A DNA stretch of 47,642 nt from an uncultured Woeseiaceae bacterium (GTDB lineage Bacteria; Pseudomonadota; Gammaproteobacteria; Steroidobacterales; Woeseiaceae), in NCBI GenBank assembly GCA_947259985.1, contig CAMYOJ010000011.1, forward strand, positions 84,262 to 131,903. Reading direction: 5' to 3'. The translations under genes and the position numbers were made by a program. The number at the start of each line of letters is the position of its first letter. The stretch's first letter is position 1. Shown here piece by piece: positions 28,234 to 35,517 of this stretch. The notes below the pieces were generated by a model that did not search any database, was not told where the DNA came from, and was given only the letters and a program-made list of their open reading frames with translations.

Positions 28234-29997
28234 ATGCCGATTGTCAGGGAATTGCGCCGGCGGAGGGTATTTCGGACAGCCGCTCTCTATGTTGTAGCCG
28301 CCTGGGTACTTCTGCAGGTGGCGGACCTTGCGTTTCCCGCGCTCGATATCGCCGACGAGGCCATTCGCTTCGTCTGGGCGGGTGTGATCCTCGGATTTCC
28401 CATCGCTGTCATCTTCGGCTGGCGCTACCAGGTCACTAGCCATGGAATCGAGAAGACGCAGCCACTGGCCGCCGGCCAGTCTCCGGGTGACCTGGGCCTC
28501 AAGGGTTTCGATTTCGGGCTGCTGGCGGCTCTTTCCCTTGTACTGGTTGTTATCGCGTTCGGTGTCGTTCGGGAAATCAGGCAATCGGATCGACCGGGAG
28601 TTAGCGTGTTTGGCCGGGAAATACCGCCGAACTCCATCGCCGTACTGCCGCTCGACAATCTGACAGGCGATCCTGAGCAGCGCTATTTCACGATTGGCTT
28701 GCAGGAAGCGTTGATCTCTGACCTGGCTATCGTTAGCGGGTTACGTGTCACGTCGCGCACGTCATCAAGCCTCTATGCGGACAGGAAAAAAACCGTTGCG
28801 GAGATCGGCCTCGAACTGGGCGTCGCCTACGTCATCGAAGGTACCGTGCAGCGCGTTGGTGACAATGTGCGGGTGCGACTGCAGCTGATCAATGCGGCAC
28901 TGGACGAACTGCTCTGGAGCGAGAATTACAACAGGGAAGTCAGGGACGTCCTCATGCTCCAAGGTGAAATCGCCAAGACCGTCGCTGATGAGGTTGGCGT
29001 CAAAGTAAAACCCGATGAGCGAAGCCGCCTGACACGCAGGCGCGAAGTGAACCCCGAGGTTTACGAACTTGTCGTCAAGGGCACGTACTTCGCCAAGCAA
29101 TTCAGTCCCGAGGCGATAGAGAAGGGTTTCAAATTTCTCAACGAAGCGATCGATGTCGATCCGAGACAGTCGCTCGCATACGCCGGGCTGGCACTTGGCT
29201 ACAACACGATCGGTCACGGCATCAATGCGCACGATGCGTTCCCGCAGGCACGCGCGGCGGCATTGAAAGCGCTCGAGATTGATGAATATTCCGGTGAAGG
29301 GTGGGCCGCGCTCGCCGAAGCGCAAATGTATTACGACTGGGACTGGGAGACGTCAAAATCGTCGATGCTCAAGGCCTTACAACTGAGTCCGAGCCTCGAT
29401 CAGATGCATGCCCACTATGCTTATCTACTCGTTCTGTACGGCCGGATGGAGGAGGGCATCGCCGCGGCAGAGAAGGCCAGGGAATTGAGCCCTCTGGATC
29501 CGCTATGGGCCGGGTTCGCGGCCTGGATTTACATGCTGGAGGAGCGTTGGGACGAAGCCGAACAGGGGGCTGACGAGTGCATAAGCCTGGATCCCGGGTT
29601 TACGTTCTGCCACTACGCTTATGCGCAGGTGCTGACGGCACAGGGCCGCTACGATGAGGCGGTCAGGATACTGGAGAGTGTTGCCGTCGATAATTCATTC
29701 ATACTCTGGTCGCTGCCACCGACCTACGCGATGGCCGGCCGGCGTGACGATGCGATGAAGCTCGTAGCGATCCTGGACCAGGATCATACGCCACGCAATC
29801 TCATGCACATCGCGTTTACCTATTCGGCGCTTGGCGAGTTGGACAAAGCAATCGAGTACCTCGAGCTGGCCTACGACGCCCGCGCGGACTGGCTGCCGTG
29901 GATCGCATTCAAAAATGCCTACGGCGGGGCTGTGGAGCCAATGCGCGACGACCCTCGGTTCAGGGAGATCGTGGCACGCTTCAATTTGCCGCAATAA
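28234..29997 (+). CDS. TolB/FlgO-like domain plus TPR membrane protein
   Basis: A 587-residue protein. The N-terminus ELRRRRVFRTAALYVVAAW begins a two-helix membrane region; a third helix is near residues 90-112 (LLAALSLVLVVIAFGVV). Then comes a TolB-N/FlgO-like domain (about 128-255: IAVLPLDNLTGD, GLQEALISDLA, VAYVIEGTVQR) and a series of TPR-like helical pairs from about 280 to the end. Such proteins are common in marine gammaproteobacteria, often as the C-terminal part of adenylate cyclases or kinases; here no catalytic or DNA-binding domain is present. A scaffold or sensor role is an inference. ATG 28234 follows AGGGGG. Confidence 0.85.
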   Translation: MPIVRELRRRRVFRTAALYVVAAWVLLQVADLAFPALDIADEAIRFVWAGVILGFPIAVIFGWRYQVTSHGIEKTQPLAAGQSPGDLGLKGFDFGLLAALSLVLVVIAFGVVREIRQSDRPGVSVFGREIPPNSIAVLPLDNLTGDPEQRYFTIGLQEALISDLAIVSGLRVTSRTSSSLYADRKKTVAEIGLELGVAYVIEGTVQRVGDNVRVRLQLINAALDELLWSENYNREVRDVLMLQGEIAKTVADEVGVKVKPDERSRLTRRREVNPEVYELVVKGTYFAKQFSPEAIEKGFKFLNEAIDVDPRQSLAYAGLALGYNTIGHGINAHDAFPQARAAALKALEIDEYSGEGWAALAEAQMYYDWDWETSKSSMLKALQLSPSLDQMHAHYAYLLVLYGRMEEGIAAAEKARELSPLDPLWAGFAAWIYMLEERWDEAEQGADECISLDPGFTFCHYAYAQVLTAQGRYDEAVRILESVAVDNSFILWSLPPTYAMAGRRDDAMKLVAILDQDHTPRNLMHIAFTYSALGELDKAIEYLELAYDARADWLPWIAFKNAYGGAVEPMRDDPRFREIVARFNLPQ

Positions 29998-30018
29998 TCC
30001 TTTGGCCCTGGACTGCCC

Positions 30019-30076
30019 ACGGGACAAATTGGCTCCCGTAATGCTGACGCGTTTGGACAAGATCTTGCGCCAAACG
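30019..30076. repeat. Two tandem inverted repeats after the TPR gene
   Basis: ACGGGA (30019-30024) pairs with TCCCGT (30034-30039). Then CGTTTGG (30050-30056) pairs with CCAAACG (30070-30076), and the space between holds a perfect palindrome CAAGATCTTG (30058-30067), so the second element can form a nearly continuous 11-bp stem. No U-run follows either hairpin. They may stop transcription or protect the 3' end of the TPR gene message. Confidence 0.5.
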
Positions 30077-30155
30077 GAATATAGATAACGTTACTACCTC
30101 CTTAAGCTTTGTGCATGGGAAGCCGCTATGAATCAGAGCGGTTTGGAGTTTGCAG

Positions 30156-30386
30156 ATGTACGAGGTTGGGCAGGTGATCATAATTGTCGTCATGGTCTTG
30201 ACACTGGTTACGCTGGTTCTTGCGGGCGTATCGATACGCGTTGTCATCGACGGGCTCCAGGGTCCGTCCAGAAGTGGCAACGTTCTGGTCAAACTCTTTG
30301 CCAGGGCGGCCGGCTTTATCCTGGTTTCCGGGATGTTGGGCGCGCTCGCCTATTGCGGTGTTGCGCTGGTCAGGTTCCTGGGGTAG
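30156..30386 (+). CDS. Small two-helix membrane protein, unknown
   Basis: A 76-residue frame with two strongly hydrophobic segments: VGQVIIIVVMVLTLVTLVLAG (residues 5-25, in blocks) and a second at about 50-72 (AAGFILVSGMLGALAYCGVA), joined by a polar loop with GPSRSGNVLVK. ATG 30156 is preceded by TTGGAG seven bases upstream. A leader hairpin CCGCT/AGCGG (30123-30141) lies before it. No family recognised. Other frames across this stretch are less protein-like, and this is the only one with a ribosome site and clean membrane helices. Confidence 0.65.
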   Translation: MYEVGQVIIIVVMVLTLVTLVLAGVSIRVVIDGLQGPSRSGNVLVKLFARAAGFILVSGMLGALAYCGVALVRFLG

Positions 30387-30435
30387 TTGGCCTGACAAAC
30401 GACGAGTGAACGAGGACTATTCCAGAATCGCCGTG

Positions 30436-30462
30436 GCGCCAAAGGTCAGGTTTTTGGCGCCT
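30436..30462. repeat. Nine-bp inverted repeat between two small genes
   Basis: GGCGCCAAA (30436-30444) pairs perfectly with TTTGGCGCC (30454-30462), loop of nine. The sequence after it (TCAGGATG) is not U-rich, so it is not a standard terminator. It could be a processing site or a 5' leader element of the gene at 30527. Confidence 0.5.
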
Positions 30463-30526
30463 CAGGATGCTTCGCCAGGGCTCCCAAGCTTGTAAATTGC
30501 GTCCGGTCCACCCATCGGAGGAAATC

Positions 30527-30997
30527 ATGGCCGTATTAGCAGAGCGCGAGGGTATTGATCGCGTCTATTTCGAATTGAGCAGGCACCCGGAATGGCTGTG
30601 GGCACGAGATCCCGCCGCAAATATTCCCGCCGGCCTCGCCGAGGAACTGCTGTCGTTCAGCGACGACGTGGCGACGACTGTCTGGCTTTTGCTCATCTGG
30701 CAGGAAGAACATGTTGCAACCGACTTCCTCGAAACAGTGGATGTCGATGGCGTATACGAGGAATACAGGGCTCACGCCGAAACAAGCGACGCGGCCAGGG
30801 AGAGGCTGGCGGAGGAGGTCGATGGACTGATCGAAGTTGCCAGCATATACGGTGAACGCATCTGGAATCTGATCGAGAACGGCGTCATCGTGGGCAACGA
30901 CCAGGTGCGCCGCTATTGCGCTGAAAAACTCGAACGCATGTTGAACGCCTGGATTGAGTATCGGAATCGACTGCAGCGAGTCGCGGGTGTCTGGTAG
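30527..30997 (+). CDS. Hypothetical acidic protein
   Basis: A 156-residue soluble protein without signal peptide or membrane helix. ATG 30527 has a good GGAGG six bases upstream, which decides the start over the longer frame to 30467. The sequence is mostly helical and acidic, with several tryptophans (HPEWLWARDP, TTVWLLLIWQEEHVAT) and a long helical end (AEKLERMLNAWIEYRNRLQR). I recognise no family. It ends 35 bases before the hairpin that terminates the opposing tRNA gene. Confidence 0.7.
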   Translation: MAVLAEREGIDRVYFELSRHPEWLWARDPAANIPAGLAEELLSFSDDVATTVWLLLIWQEEHVATDFLETVDVDGVYEEYRAHAETSDAARERLAEEVDGLIEVASIYGERIWNLIENGVIVGNDQVRRYCAEKLERMLNAWIEYRNRLQRVAGVW

Positions 30998-31024
30998 TTG
31001 ATTGGCAGTCGCCAGCAGGAACTC

Positions 31025-31067
31025 CCAAATCAAAAAGGGCCCACGATGTGGACCCTTTGTGATTTGG
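31025..31067 (-). terminator. Rho-independent terminator of tRNA-Glu
   Basis: On the minus strand, AAAGGG and a following CCAC pair with GTGG and CCCTTT around an ATC loop, and the 3' arm runs into TTTTT (31037-31032). An outer arm, TGATTTGG/CCAAATCA (31060-31067 with 31025-31032), extends the stem and includes the tRNA 3' CCA. The hairpin is symmetrical enough to stop the convergent gene at 30527-30997 as well. Confidence 0.8.
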
Positions 31068-31140
31068 CACTCCCTAGGGGATTCGAACCCCTGTTACCGC
31101 CGTGAGAGGGCGGCGTCCTGAACCACTAGACGAAGGGAGC
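31065..31140 (-). tRNA. tRNA-Glu (anticodon CTC)
   Basis: A 76-base tRNA with encoded CCA. The acceptor arm GCTCCCT pairs with AGGGAGT (first pair G-U). The anticodon stem CCGCC/GGCGG encloses the loop CTCTCAC, giving anticodon CTC, which reads GAG. The T arm is AGGGG-TTCGAAT-CCCCT. The body is very like E. coli tRNA-Glu, which has TTC. It has its own promoter (31200-31173) and terminator. Confidence 0.96.
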
Positions 31141-31172
31141 AGTTTGCCCGGTCCTATCGAACCGGGGGCGCT

Positions 31173-31200
31173 ATTATAAGCCCGCGATCCAAATGCTCAA
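31173..31200 (-). promoter_or_regulatory. Sigma-70 promoter of tRNA-Glu
   Basis: On the minus strand: -35 TTGAGC (31200-31195), a 16-base spacer and a perfect -10 TATAAT (31178-31173), 32 bases before the tRNA 5' end. The leader between them carries a CCCGGT/ACCGGG hairpin. Confidence 0.75.
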
Positions 31201-31219
31201 GCCAATTAGGGCTTTTTTT
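31199..31219 (+). terminator. Possible small terminator, plus strand
   Basis: AAGCC (31199-31203), a 6-base loop and GGCTT (31210-31214), then five more T. The stem is only 5 bp, and it overlaps the tRNA promoter, so this may be chance. Confidence 0.3.
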
Positions 31220-31282
31220 GGCGCTCCTTGAGGGCGGCGCTGTTATGATACGGACGCTTCTACAATCCAAGCGGAAATTCAT

Positions 31283-32599
31283 TTGAAAAATAGCGGTAAC
31301 CCGGGGGCAAAAGAGCCACAAATAATTCCCCGCGCCGCCCACAACGTCACACGGGGCGAGTTCTCCAAGAGCGCTCTCAAAGTACTGTACCGGCTGCACA
31401 AGGCGGGTTATCAGGCTTTCCTGGTCGGCGGCTGTGTACGCGATGCCATGCTCGAGCTGCATCCCAAGGACTTTGACGTCGCCACCAACGCGACGCCGGA
31501 CGAGGTGCGCGCGTTATTCGGCAATTGCCGCCTGATCGGCCGGCGGTTCCGGCTGGCCCATGTTCGATTCGGCCGCGAGATCATCGAGGTCGCCACGTTT
31601 CGGGCCGCGGCCGTGCACGTCGATGACGATTCCGCCCATGATCATGAGGGCCGCATTCTGCGCGACAACGTCTACGGGACCATCGACGAGGACGTCTGGC
31701 GACGTGATTTCACCTGCAATGCGCTCTACTACAACATCGCGGATTTCAGCATCTGGGACTACGTCGGGGGTGTGAAAGACGTCGAAAGACGGCGACTGGT
31801 CCTGATCGGAGATCCCGAAGAGCGGCTTCGCGAGGATCCGGTGCGCATGCTGCGCGCCGTCAGGTTCGCCGCGAAGCTCGATTTCACGATTGATCCGGCG
31901 GTGGTCGAGGCCATGCACCACCACGCGCGGCTGCTGTCCAATGTGCCTGCGGCGCGCCTGTTCGATGAGTTCCTTAAGCTGTTTCAGGCCGGGCACGCGG
32001 AACGAACCTTCGACCTGCTGCGCGAACATGGCCTGTTTGCCGAAATGTTCCCGGCCACCGAGCATGAATTGCTCGAGGATGAGGACTTCATGCGCTTCGT
32101 CAGGGCGGCCCTGCAGAATACCGACCGCCGCGTTGCGGCTGGCAAGTCGGTGACGCCAATGTTTCTGCTGGGTGTGTTCTTCTGGTTACCGGTCCGGAAC
32201 CTCGCGGCCATTCGTCGTGCCGAAGAGAAGATGTCCGAGTCGCAGTCCCTTAGCCTGGCATCGTACGACATCCTCGCCGAGCAGCAACGCAGGATATCGA
32301 TTCCCCGCCGATTCACGGTGCCGATGCGCGAGATGCTCGCCTTGCAGCCACGTTTCGAGCTATTGAACGGGCGCCGTGCCGTGAAACTGCTCGAGCATCG
32401 ACGCTTCCGCGCGGCGTACGATTTCATGTTGCTGCGTTCGGAGGTTGGGCAGTTCGACGGCGAGGCAGCGAAATTCTGGACGGATGTACAGACGCAGACG
32501 GCCAGCGAACGTGCCGCCAGTTTCAAGTTGCAGGCGAAGCCGGCGAAAAAACGCCCCCCGCGCCGGCGGCGACGGCGTAAGAAGACGCAAGGCGCCTGA
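31283..32599 (+). CDS. pcnB: Poly(A) polymerase I PcnB
   Basis: Adds A-tails to RNA 3' ends, marking them for decay. It has 438 residues. The nucleotidyltransferase core is LVGGCVRDAML then PKDFDVATNATPDEV (about 47-75), with RRDFTCNALYYN (about 140-151) and GDPEERLREDPVRMLRAVRFA (in blocks). The C-terminal tail is very basic (KKRPPRRRRRRKK), usual for PcnB and for RNA binding; it separates PcnB from CCA-adding enzymes. TTG start at 31283, downstream of an extended -10 (TGTTATGAT, 31241-31249). First gene of a pcnB-folK-dNK-panB-panC run. Confidence 0.95.
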   Translation: MKNSGNPGAKEPQIIPRAAHNVTRGEFSKSALKVLYRLHKAGYQAFLVGGCVRDAMLELHPKDFDVATNATPDEVRALFGNCRLIGRRFRLAHVRFGREIIEVATFRAAAVHVDDDSAHDHEGRILRDNVYGTIDEDVWRRDFTCNALYYNIADFSIWDYVGGVKDVERRRLVLIGDPEERLREDPVRMLRAVRFAAKLDFTIDPAVVEAMHHHARLLSNVPAARLFDEFLKLFQAGHAERTFDLLREHGLFAEMFPATEHELLEDEDFMRFVRAALQNTDRRVAAGKSVTPMFLLGVFFWLPVRNLAAIRRAEEKMSESQSLSLASYDILAEQQRRISIPRRFTVPMREMLALQPRFELLNGRRAVKLLEHRRFRAAYDFMLLRSEVGQFDGEAAKFWTDVQTQTASERAASFKLQAKPAKKRPPRRRRRRKKTQGA

Positions 32600-32609
32600 A
32601 TGCAGGCCA

Positions 32610-33116
32610 ATGGCTAGCTCAGACAACACACACTGGCGCCCGGCATACATCGGTCTCGGCAGCAATCTGCAAGGCCCGGCCGGCCAGCTCGAAAGCGCCA
32701 TTGATTCGCTCGCGACGATCAGGCGGACACGGCTCATCAAGCGTTCGGCGTTGTACCGGTCGGCGCCCTTTGGCGGTATCGAACAGCCCGACTACGTCAA
32801 TGCGGTGGCAGCGATGCTGACCGCGTTGGACGCGCGGGAGTTGCTCGACGAGTTGCAACAGATTGAGTCACGCCGCGGGCGGCAACGCGACGAGGTGCGC
32901 TGGGGCCCGCGCGTCATCGATCTCGACTTGCTCGTTTTCGCCAACCTGTCAACCGACGAGCCGGGCCTCGTGGTTCCGCACCCGGGCATTGCCGAGCGAA
33001 ATTTTGTATTGTTGCCGCTCAAGGAGATTGCGCCGGGGCTAGTCATACCTGGTTTGGGTCCGGTGGCGAATCTCCCGGTTAACATGGATGAGCCGCAGAT
33101 CGCACGTATTGAATAA
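32610..33116 (+). CDS. folK: HPPK, 6-hydroxymethyl-dihydropterin pyrophosphokinase
   Basis: Transfers pyrophosphate from ATP to 6-hydroxymethyl-7,8-dihydropterin in folate synthesis. It has 168 residues from ATG 32610. YIGLGSNLQGP is at the start and the HPPK signature (RDEVRWGPRVIDLDLLVF) at about 92-109, with VPHPGIAERNFVLLPL after it. It follows pcnB by 10 bases, a classic pair. The frame open upstream into pcnB is not coding. Confidence 0.96.
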   Translation: MASSDNTHWRPAYIGLGSNLQGPAGQLESAIDSLATIRRTRLIKRSALYRSAPFGGIEQPDYVNAVAAMLTALDARELLDELQQIESRRGRQRDEVRWGPRVIDLDLLVFANLSTDEPGLVVPHPGIAERNFVLLPLKEIAPGLVIPGLGPVANLPVNMDEPQIARIE

Positions 33117-33124
33117 AGGAAATC

Positions 33125-33793
33125 GTGTCCATCAGTCAGTTGCAAACCAAGGCCGCTCGCTACATTGCCATCGAAGGCCCGATCGGCGTCGGCAAGACGG
33201 CGCTCGCGAGGCGCCTGGCGAATAGCCTGTCGGCGGACCTGGTCCTGGAGGAGGTTGAGGAAAACCCGTTCCTGGAACGCTTCTATCGCGACGGGCGCTC
33301 GGCTGCGCTGCCCGCGCAGATGTTCTTTCTGTTTGCGCGCGCACGCCAGATAGAGGACCTGCGGCAGCCGGACCTGTTTTCCAGTGTGCGTATATCGGAC
33401 TATTTGTTCACGCGAGACCGGCTGTTCGCCGAGCTCAATCTCGACGCCGAAGAACTCAAGCTCTATGACCAGATTGCCGAGAATCTTGACGTCGAAGCGC
33501 CCGTGCCGGATCTCGTGATTTATTTGCAGGCATCTGTTGATGTGCTGATGCGAAGGCTGGCACGCCGCAACGCAGTGTGTGATCGATTTATCGAGCGCTC
33601 GTATCTCGAACGATTGACTGACGCATACGCCCGCTTCTTTCACGCGTATGATGACGGCCCGTTGTTGATCGTAAACGCCTCGCAGATTGACCCGGTAAAT
33701 AACGAGACCGATTACGAACAGCTGTTTCACCAAATAGAACGAACGACAGGCGGCCGCCATTTCTTCAATCCTGTGGCGGCGGCATTGGCCTAA
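33125..33793 (+). CDS. Deoxynucleoside kinase (dAK/dGK type)
   Basis: A 222-residue salvage kinase that phosphorylates deoxynucleosides. Walker A is IEGPIGVGKTALARRL (about 15-30), the substrate-binding segment EEVEENPFLERFY follows, with FLFARARQI and SDYLFTRDRLFAE, and the lid region RRLARRN. It lies between folK and panB, where such kinases often sit in gammaproteobacteria. GTG start with AAGGAAA in front. The exact nucleoside cannot be told. Confidence 0.9.
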   Translation: MSISQLQTKAARYIAIEGPIGVGKTALARRLANSLSADLVLEEVEENPFLERFYRDGRSAALPAQMFFLFARARQIEDLRQPDLFSSVRISDYLFTRDRLFAELNLDAEELKLYDQIAENLDVEAPVPDLVIYLQASVDVLMRRLARRNAVCDRFIERSYLERLTDAYARFFHAYDDGPLLIVNASQIDPVNNETDYEQLFHQIERTTGGRHFFNPVAAALA

Positions 33794-33809
33794 GCCCGCG
33801 AGAGGACTC

Positions 33810-34640
33810 ATGTACACGCAACTGGAACAACGCGGTATGCCCCAGCCGCCCGTCAACATTGCGACTTTGCGCAAGATGAAGGCGCAAGGCGAACCCATAG
33901 CCTGCCTGACTGCTTACGACGCGAGCTATGCCGCACTGGTCGATGCGGCCGGTACCGATCTTGTGCTGATCGGCGATTCGCTGGGGATGGTTATCCAGGG
34001 TCATGACACGACGGTTCCGGTTACCGTCGAAGACATCATCTATCATTCGCGTAACGTCGCTCGCGGCCTGCGGCGCGCGTTCCTCGTCGCCGACATGCCG
34101 TTCATGAGCTACACCGAGCCGGGCCAGTCGCTCGATAATGCGGTTCGCCTGATGCAGGAAGGCGGAGCAATGATGATCAAGCTCGAAGGCGGCGATGGGC
34201 AGATCGAGATCGTCGAACACCTGGCGCGCCACGACATCCCGGTCTGTGCACACCTGGGACTCAAGCCGCAGTCCGTACACAAGATTGGCGGATTCAGGGT
34301 GCAGGGCAGGGAGCCGGACCAGGCCGAAGAAATGCTGGCGTCGGCGAAGCGATTGCAGGATGCAGGTGCGGACATCGTGTTGCTGGAGTGCGTGCCGAAC
34401 GAAGTGGGACAGATCATCACCCAGTCGCTCGACGTCCCGGTTATCGGCATTGGCGCAGGCCCGGATGTCGACGGCCAGATCCTCGTGCTGTACGACATCC
34501 TCGACATCACGCAAGGTCGAACGCCGAGGTTCGTGAGGAACTTCCAGGAAGGTTGCACGTCTCCATTGCAGGCCATAGGGGCCTTTGTCGAGGCCGTCAA
34601 GGATCGTAGTTACCCCGCGCCCGAGCATTGCTTTTCGTAA
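33810..34640 (+). CDS. panB: 3-methyl-2-oxobutanoate hydroxymethyltransferase
   Basis: Ketopantoate hydroxymethyltransferase: adds a hydroxymethyl group from methylene-tetrahydrofolate in pantothenate synthesis. It has 276 residues. Landmarks are CLTAYDASYAALVDAAG, GDSLGMVIQGHDTTVPVTVE (42-61 region), AHLGLKPQSVHKIGGF and VIGIGAGPDVDGQILVLYD. ATG 33810 adds about ten residues to the usual start MPQPPVNI at 33837, which is an alternative. It is 18 bases before panC. Confidence 0.96.
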   Translation: MYTQLEQRGMPQPPVNIATLRKMKAQGEPIACLTAYDASYAALVDAAGTDLVLIGDSLGMVIQGHDTTVPVTVEDIIYHSRNVARGLRRAFLVADMPFMSYTEPGQSLDNAVRLMQEGGAMMIKLEGGDGQIEIVEHLARHDIPVCAHLGLKPQSVHKIGGFRVQGREPDQAEEMLASAKRLQDAGADIVLLECVPNEVGQIITQSLDVPVIGIGAGPDVDGQILVLYDILDITQGRTPRFVRNFQEGCTSPLQAIGAFVEAVKDRSYPAPEHCFS

Positions 34641-34658
34641 TCCAGGTACCTGTCAAAC

Positions 34659-35507
34659 GTGAAAGTTGTACACAGCAAGGAGGAACTCGGCGAACAGATT
34701 GCCGAGTGGCGCCACAATGACGAGCATGTTGCGCTCGTTCCGACGATGGGAAGCCTGCATGCCGGGCACCTGTCGCTGGTCGAGTTGGCGAGGGAGCACG
34801 CGGAGCGCGTTGTCGTCAGTATTTTCGTAAATCCAACTCAATTCGGAGAAGCCGAGGACTTCGACGAATATCCACGCACGTTGGAACTGGACAAACGACG
34901 ACTGAAAACGACTGCCGCCGACCTGATCTTTGCCCCCGATGTCGCTACCGTTTATCCCTTAGGTGTCGAAAACGCGACGACCGTCTCGGTGCCAGGCCTG
35001 ACGGAGAATTTCTGCGGTGCGTCGCGGCCGGGTCACTTTGACGGCGTGACGACCGTCGTCGCGCGCCTGTTCGCGCTCGTGCAGCCCGATGTGGCCGTGT
35101 TCGGCCAGAAAGACTATCAGCAGCAACTTGTGATTCGACACATGGCTGAGGACATGAACCTGCCTGTCTCGATTATTACGGCCAATACCGTCCGCGAAGA
35201 GGACGGTCTGGCGATGAGCTCGCGCAATGCCTACTTGTCGGATGACGAACGCGCGATAGCGCCGGTTCTTTTCAAAACGCTGGGCGCCGTTGGCCAGGAA
35301 CTACAGAACGGTCGCCGCAATTTTGCCGACCTCGAGTCGAAGGCCATGGAAGAACTCCGGGAGGCGGGGTTCACGGTGGATTACTTTGCTATACGGCGTG
35401 CGCAGAACCTGGAGGTGCCGGATCGTGACTGCGATGAGCTCGTTGTGCTCGCAGCCGCCGCGCTGGGCAGCGCGAGACTCATCGATAATATTGTCGTAAC
35501 GGTCTGA
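34659..35507 (+). CDS. panC: Pantothenate synthetase
   Basis: Joins pantoate and beta-alanine with ATP. It has 282 residues. ATP site: LVPTMGSLHAGHLSLV (HxGH type) at about 26-41; then FVNPTQFGEAEDFDEYPR; VFGQKDYQQQLVIRHM; and MSSRNAYLSDDER (KMSKS-like). GTG start 34659, following panB in the same transcript. No panD is in the window. Confidence 0.97.
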   Translation: MKVVHSKEELGEQIAEWRHNDEHVALVPTMGSLHAGHLSLVELAREHAERVVVSIFVNPTQFGEAEDFDEYPRTLELDKRRLKTTAADLIFAPDVATVYPLGVENATTVSVPGLTENFCGASRPGHFDGVTTVVARLFALVQPDVAVFGQKDYQQQLVIRHMAEDMNLPVSIITANTVREEDGLAMSSRNAYLSDDERAIAPVLFKTLGAVGQELQNGRRNFADLESKAMEELREAGFTVDYFAIRRAQNLEVPDRDCDELVVLAAAALGSARLIDNIVVTV

Positions 35508-35517
35508 GCGTTCCGGG

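Noticed and set aside
31065-31140. tRNA-Glu as an island attachment site
   Set aside because: No integrase, no repeat of the tRNA 3' end and conserved pcnB immediately on the other side.
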